This document shows, one piece after another, positions 58,677 to 64,000 of a stretch of 64,000 bases of DNA. The notes beneath the pieces are model-generated. The model was not told where the DNA came from. It did not search any database and saw only the letters and a program-made list of their open reading frames with translations. This DNA is from Lepiota brunneoincarnata (Eukaryota; Basidiomycota; Agaricomycetes; Agaricales; Agaricaceae). Both the position numbers and the translations under genes were made by a program. Location of the stretch: assembly GCA_023014365.1 (NCBI GenBank), contig JAEBUN010000014.1:992001-1056000 (forward strand), read 5' to 3'. How positions within the stretch are numbered: position 1 is the stretch's first letter; each line of letters starts with the position of its first letter.

Positions 58677-60462
58677 TTGCTCCCTCCGCGCATACAACCT
58701 CCTCGAACCTCTCCTCCGCTATCTCCCTCACGGCATCATGTCATCCTCTCAGAACTCGCCACAGTCGTACTTCCCTCCATCCCCTCCCAAGCTAGGCTCG
58801 CCCTTGTCTCCCCTTCTGTCCAACCCGTTCGCCGATATGACACGCTATCCCTCTCGTTCTGGTTTGTAATGGATCGCTTCGATGCCAGTCTTCTTTCCGC
58901 GTTCGATATAGCTGGTGGCAAGGACGATGAAGCTGCAATGAAGGAGACTGCTGAAGTCACTTGGGATCTCTGGGAAAGTATTGGGATTGAGAGATGGGCA
59001 AGGTCTGGGCAGAGAAGCGCGAGATTTTTTATCAGCATGGGTGGAAAGCTCTTGAAAACATTATGTGTGCCATGTTCTTTCTCTTTATTGACACTCCCTC
59101 AGGAAAATGGTTTGATTTTTAGACGAGCTCATGCCCAGGTGCTCACTGCTAAGAGGACGTTGGTACACGGCGTAAGGACATTCCGTTTCTCTTATGCAGG
59201 GTTGCGCGATGAGAAGAAACAAGTGGTCGAGTTTGACGTGTCAGATGATGACTTTGCTGCTATCTGTCCCATTCCATCTTCAGATGTTCCACTTTCTCAC
59301 CAAGGTGCTCGTCCGTGTTCACCTCAAACATCCGGTATCTACCAGGGTGTCGTCAACATGTGAGCTGAAAAGAGGGAAAGCTTCACATACATCACATCCT
59401 CCGTGCTCGTCCTCGTCACACCTAAGTCCCCCCTCTGCTCAGCCACCTGCATCATCGCATCGGCCATCTTATGCGCTTCCCAGAAACTCCCCGCTGTGGC
59501 TTTCAAAAACGCAACCGTTGATACCTCTCTAGCACCCTCCGACGGCGGCGTAATGTATTCACCAACCTAGAAAAACACATTTAATACACACAACTGGAGT
59601 GGGCAACTCCCAAGTTCAAAAAACGCACGACTTCAGACGCCAAGCGATCAGCAAAAGCAGTCCAAACCTGAGCTTTCGGTGGAAGGATACGCACAACCCG
59701 AGAACCATGTTCGTTGATACTGCCTGTCAGGCTTGTGCCACGTACTGTGAATGCCGTTGGGGGCGCACTGATCACGGGTGTTTCGGCTGCTGTGCAAGGT
59801 ATTGCAATGTTGAATCCGCAAAGGCGGGTGGGCGGGGGATCGTTGTCATCAACTATCGCGGAGGGGTCTTCGTATTCTTGGCGATTTTGAACTTGTGCAT
59901 ATTGGGGGTATAGTGCAGTCGATAATTTTGACAAGGAATCGGTGCGTGCCCCTCTTCCTCCTTTATTTTTGTTGATTCACAGCTGATGGGGGTTGGGCAG
60001 TCTCCACATATTGAGAAAACGGATTTTTTGAACGTGTTGGTCAGAGAAAAGAAGAGGTCTGAGAACTTGTTGGATGAGAGTGTTGCGGGTGGTTTGAATG
60101 GTAGGACGGATGTCTTGATGTATCAGGTGGGCGTTGTTCCTGTGCTTGATCTCAGTCTTTCGTCCTCAGGTGTGCGTTTTTCAGGTTGACGTCTTATCTC
60201 TACACTCACTCAACTTCGGGAGTATTACCCTCCAGAGGATACCCCGTTAATAATTGGATTGGTAAAAATGTGCACTGAGGCGATGGGCCCAAGGTAAGGA
60301 AGAAAGTTGTGTGTGTTTTTTGTGTGCATGGTGCTCATAGGCGTTTTCTTGTGGGACATGAATTTATCCAGCGGAGGTCGGACTGGGGGAAGATCGAGAA
60401 GACCATGGACAAGACGATGTATAATTTGAGTTGCAAGGAGGACTGCGATGTGTTGAATAGAT
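58677..60462 (+). pseudogene. Rearranged recyclin copy with internal inversion
   Basis: Segments map to the intact recyclin as follows. 58677-59150 is exon 1 end, intron 1 and exon 2 start, in direct order. 59150-59730 is inverted and matches about 17690 down to 17040 (exons 5, 4, 3, 2). 59731-59890 is exon 5 direct (17690-17868). 59890-60290 matches about 18360-18790 (exons 7-9). 60291-60462 matches 19205-19385 (end of exon 11, exon 12 and its TGTTGA stop). Exons 6 and 10 and most of 9 and 11 are lost. It is convergent to CHAT4. Confidence 0.75.
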
Positions 60463-60704
60463 GGTATGGTGGTCAAGGTGCCCAAGGGGATTCGACGTCC
60501 CAGCGCGGAGACCCTTCTGTCCGTCCGCTTCTATTGTATAGTACTGTACAAGGAACATAAGTGGCTTTCGTGGCGAGGGATCTCAGTGGCGGCCTCGGAA
60601 TTTGATAAACAAGTTGAACATGTGGCTATGTGGGTTAATCTACTGCACCAAAATGTACGATATTCATATCAAAGAAAGGCGACAGCAACGGAGTTATACA
60701 CAGA
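60463..60704 (+). repeat. Spacer between recyclin copy and CHAT4 stop
   Basis: Homologous to 19386-19560 at its left and to 27185-27354 at its right. It therefore joins the recyclin flank and the CHAT flank in one piece and shows the original order of the duplicated unit. Confidence 0.65.
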
Positions 60705-63700
60705 TCATACACCATAATGTACAAACGGCACCCAGGAGTAATACGAGTCCTGTCCAAACTTTCGTAGCTCCTTCACACCCTCATGCAACGCTCGTGCTGC
60801 TTGTTCACCGTTTGGTTCCCCTCCAGAAAGGAGGTACTCGTAAACTTTTTCAGCAACAATTGGGGCAGCTGCATCTGGTATCGACCACATCGTTCCAATA
60901 ACACTTCGATATCCTGCTCCCAGCATCGCCCCAGTGATATGCACCGCCTCGTCTGATGCCTTCTCGTCTCCAGTCGCCGTTTCGCAAGCCGACAGAAACG
61001 CAAGGTCGGCATTAGTAAATGGTCTGGCAATGATGTCCGTAATCATCAACCGCCGGTCATGGAGGCAGAGACCACTCCGCGTTGGCTCTTGCACGTCCTG
61101 GACGGCATGGCATGCAAGGTGAACCCAACTGCTGCTCGCCATGTCGGCCAGCACTCGTTCTCCGGTCGCCTGCTCGTTCCGAAGTGTTTCGAACGTCCAC
61201 TGTGAGTTGGCAGGGAAATGTTTTCCAATCTTGATCAACTCTGCATCGGCATTTGGAAGTGGACTGAGGTGTGGTGAGTCTGCCATGGCGATGCCGACAA
61301 GTTTACCAAGAGGTTGTCGTTTTGCTGCCCTTGCCTCCAGTAAGGCATTGACTGTTGGTGTGTATGATGACACAACATAATTAGATGTTTCATCCCTCCC
61401 GCCCGCTATTTGACGGCCAGCAGCATGCAGCGGAAGGAATGTGAGGGGGCCAGTTGGACACCACCAGATGCGAGGAAGGTGCTCAGGATCCGATGTCCCC
61501 ATCTAGAATGGTCAGAATTGATATCAGTGGACACACTGCGCTACAGTGAGTGACTCTTACCGTCAAGCCCAAGCCCTGAAGAATAGGATACACGATGCTC
61601 TGATATAGCTTCCCAAGAACCCCCACTATGCGCGACCCGTTCACCGGGGCTGGTGCACCTGCGCGGTCCCCCCGTCTAGTAAAATAAGGGTTTGCGAGAT
61701 ATTCTCTGAGCGATTTTTGCATCTTCTCCACATCTTCGTAGCGGAGTTTGTTCAGCGGAATGTGGCGCACTTGGTCTCTTCCCGGTTCGAGCACTAATGC
61801 ATCGCAGCGAAGTGTATGGACATTGATGACAACCACAGGACCTGAATCTGCGGCTTTCTTCAGAACAGAGACCTTCTTCGGCAAAAGGAAGTCCTCGAAA
61901 TCTGGAAGCGATTGTATTTTCTTGACAAGTGAGTCCCACTTTTCCGCAAGGCGATGATGGCGCTGGGTTTCTTCCTCGAGAGAGATCATGGTATCGCCGG
62001 ATGACTCCATCGGCTGCTGTTGGCGAGTGACTGCGCTTCGAAGCTCATGTGAGACTTGGGTGAACTCAGCACAGAGATCTGGATGGACTTGACGGAGGTT
62101 AACGACGGAAGTGCGGAGATTAAGCAGTTGATTCCAGACGACTGAACGTGCTTGTTCAAGCCATTCTAGGGCAAGGTCTGGTTTTCCCATACTAAGTGCG
62201 ACTGCAGCAGCCTCTCTGGGAAGATCTCCAAGCTTATGAAGTTGGGAGTGACGGGTATCAATAGGGTCTCCGATCCAAGCAGTCTGTGGGATGTGATCGA
62301 TGGCCTGATTATAGGCGGCCAAGACGGAATGTGGATCATGATTTGGTGAGCAAAGGGAAGCCCAGCCCCATCTCTGAGATGCAATGACTTGGACCGAAGG
62401 CGGGCCAGTGTTTGACGTTGCAGCAGACCGGAAATGAGAAATTGCTTCAGTCAAGTCACTCAGCAAGCCAGTGCGGTCAAATCGACTCTCGAAGGCACTC
62501 GCAAGGTTGGAAAGCAGCAGTGGTTTATCAGGGTGGCCATCCGGGATGAGCAACATGGCCTCCTGATGATAATTGATTGCTTGGTCAATGTCACCGGGCG
62601 CCCCTGCATGCTCAAATAGAGTCTGGTAGAAAAGCCCAAGGTTGTGGAGCCTCTCTGGTTTGCTAGTGTGTTCATCTGGAGTGAGCGACACCGCCTGTTG
62701 TTGATTCTTGATAGCCTCATCAAGGTCGCTGCGCACCCCTGTATGCAGAAAGCGACTGTGGGAGGACAACCCAAGGGTAGCATGCACAGCAGGTTTGTTA
62801 GGGTGTCCACCCGGAATGAGTGATATTGCCTGCTGTAGAATCTTGATTGACTCGTCAATGTCGCTGAGTGCCCCTGCATGCCTGAACCGACTGTGAAGCG
62901 ACAGTCCAAGGTTGCTGAGCCCCCTCGGTTTGTCAGGATGATCATCTGGAGTGAGCAATACGCCTTGGTGTTGATTCTTGATTGCTTCGTCAAGGTCGCT
63001 GAGGACTCCTGTACGCTCAAACCGACTGTAGAAGGAGTGCCCAAGGTTGTTGAGCCCCCCCGGTTTGAAAGGGTCATTGTCTGGGATGAGCAACATAGCC
63101 CGCTGCTGGTTCTTGATTGCCTCATCAAGGTCGCTGAGTGCTCCTGTACGCTTATACCGACTGTGGAGGGAGAGCCCAAGGTTATTAAGTGCCTTTTGGG
63201 CACCGGCATGTCCATCTGGGGTGAGCAACACCACCCGCCGTTGATTCTTGATCGCTTCATCTAGGTCACTGAGGACTCCCCTATGCTCGAAACGATCGTG
63301 AAAAGAATGTGCGAGGTTGTTGAGCTCTGTCAGTTTGTCACGGTGACCATCGGGGGTGAGCGACACTGCCTGCTGCTGGTACTTGATCGCCTCCTCAAGG
63401 TCACCGATCATCCCCGTATGCTCAAAACGACTGCGGAATGACATTCCCAGGTCGTTGAGCCTCCGTGGTTTGTCGACATGCCCATCTGGGGTGAGTAACA
63501 CTGCTTGTTGTTGGCTCTTGATAGCCTCGTCAATGTCACTAAGCATGCCTGTACGCTCGAACCGACTGTGGAAGGAGCCCCCGAGGTTGTTGAGCCCTGC
63601 CAGTTTGTCAGAGTGGCCATCTGGGGCGAGAAGTACTGCTTCTTGTTGATACTTGATTGCCTCGTTGATGTCGCTTAGATCTCCCACATGCTCAAACCGA

Positions 63701-64000
63701 CTGTGGTGGGCAACCCCAAGGTTGTTGAGCCTCTCCGGCTTACTAGGATGTCCATCAGGGGTGAGTAATACTGCCTGCTGTTGATTCTCGATTGCTTCGT
63801 TAATGTCGCTGAGTGCCCTAGTGTGCTTATACCGATGGCGAAAGGAAAGCCCGAGGCCTTCAAGTCTCCCCGATCTGCTGGCATGTCCCTCTGGGGTCAG
63901 CCATAAAGCGTGCTGGTAATTCTTGATTGCCTCCTCAATATCGCTGAGCGCCTCAGTGCGCTCAAACCGGCTACCGAATGACATCCCGAGGTTGTGGAGC
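60705..64000 (-). CDS. TPR-CHAT protein (CHAT4), 5' part beyond window
   Basis: Two exons are seen: 61502-60705 encodes the CHAT domain end and the open frame from 61561 to the window edge encodes the CHAT start, linker and twelve 42-residue TPR units. The 58-nt intron (61560-61503) matches that of CHAT1 in place, length and phase. The visible TPRs correspond to CHAT1 units 10-21. The CHAT motifs WVHLACHA and FLSACETATGD are intact; the residue after the catalytic Cys is Glu, where CHAT1 has Gln. The visible coding sequence has no stop or frameshift, and most differences from CHAT1 preserve the TPR pattern, which suggests that both are under selection. The N-terminal part lies beyond base 64000. 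Confidence 0.85.

Overview
This window is nuclear DNA of a mushroom-type fungus (Agaricomycetes, Basidiomycota). The genes carry many 45-80 bp GT-AG introns. The families are fungal: Cdc20, Spo7, an F-box/Sec10 recyclin, DUF6533-type membrane proteins, a small cysteine-tailed protein and TPR-CHAT proteins. The second half is packed with LTR retrotransposons whose reading frames are broken almost only by TGA codons. The species cannot be read from the sequence.

Layout. 0.6-4.4 kb holds two tandem paralogous single-pass membrane proteins with paired extracellular beta-sandwich-like domains. 5.3-7.2 kb holds a secreted, membrane-anchored pepsin-fold protein that has lost its catalytic motifs. 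7.3-8.5 kb is Spo7 and 8.7-10.5 kb is a Cdc20-type APC/C activator. 10.5-15.1 kb holds two divergent DUF6533-type membrane proteins, the first with an apparent frameshift. 15.1-19.4 kb holds a 143-aa conserved-looking protein, a 71-aa cysteine-tailed protein and a complete 12-exon recyclin-1 (F-box + Sec10) gene. 20.9-24.7 kb is a 1,228-aa membrane protein made of two fused copies of one module.

From 25 kb on, the DNA is a series of decayed segmental duplications and mobile elements around TPR-CHAT genes. CHAT is the caspase-like HetF-associated peptidase domain. There are four CHAT loci, all on the minus strand: CHAT1 (27.4-31.9 kb, intact, about 21 TPR units), CHAT2 (35.4-38.4 kb, decayed and CpG-poor), CHAT3 (58.2-58.7 kb, a C-terminal fragment) and CHAT4 (60.7 kb to the window end, intact as far as seen). 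At CHAT1 and CHAT4 the CHAT gene lies convergent to a broken copy of the recyclin gene, so the duplicated unit was probably 143-aa gene - recyclin - CHAT. A pile of Ty3-type elements (41.7-58.2 kb) sits inside the 3' end of CHAT3.

Mobile elements: a LINE 3' tail next to the CHAT1 5' exon; a gag-only Ty1/copia-type element with 201-bp LTRs and a 5-bp target duplication; a foldback MITE; a 2.1-kb terminal-inverted-repeat element containing a minisatellite; a chromodomain Ty3 element with 1-kb LTRs and an extra zinc-knuckle ORF; a second Ty3 element with 131-bp LTRs; and a solo LTR inside it. The 34-41 kb stretch is strongly depleted in CpG. That, with the TGA-only stops, suggests cytosine-methylation-type C-to-T decay of repeats.
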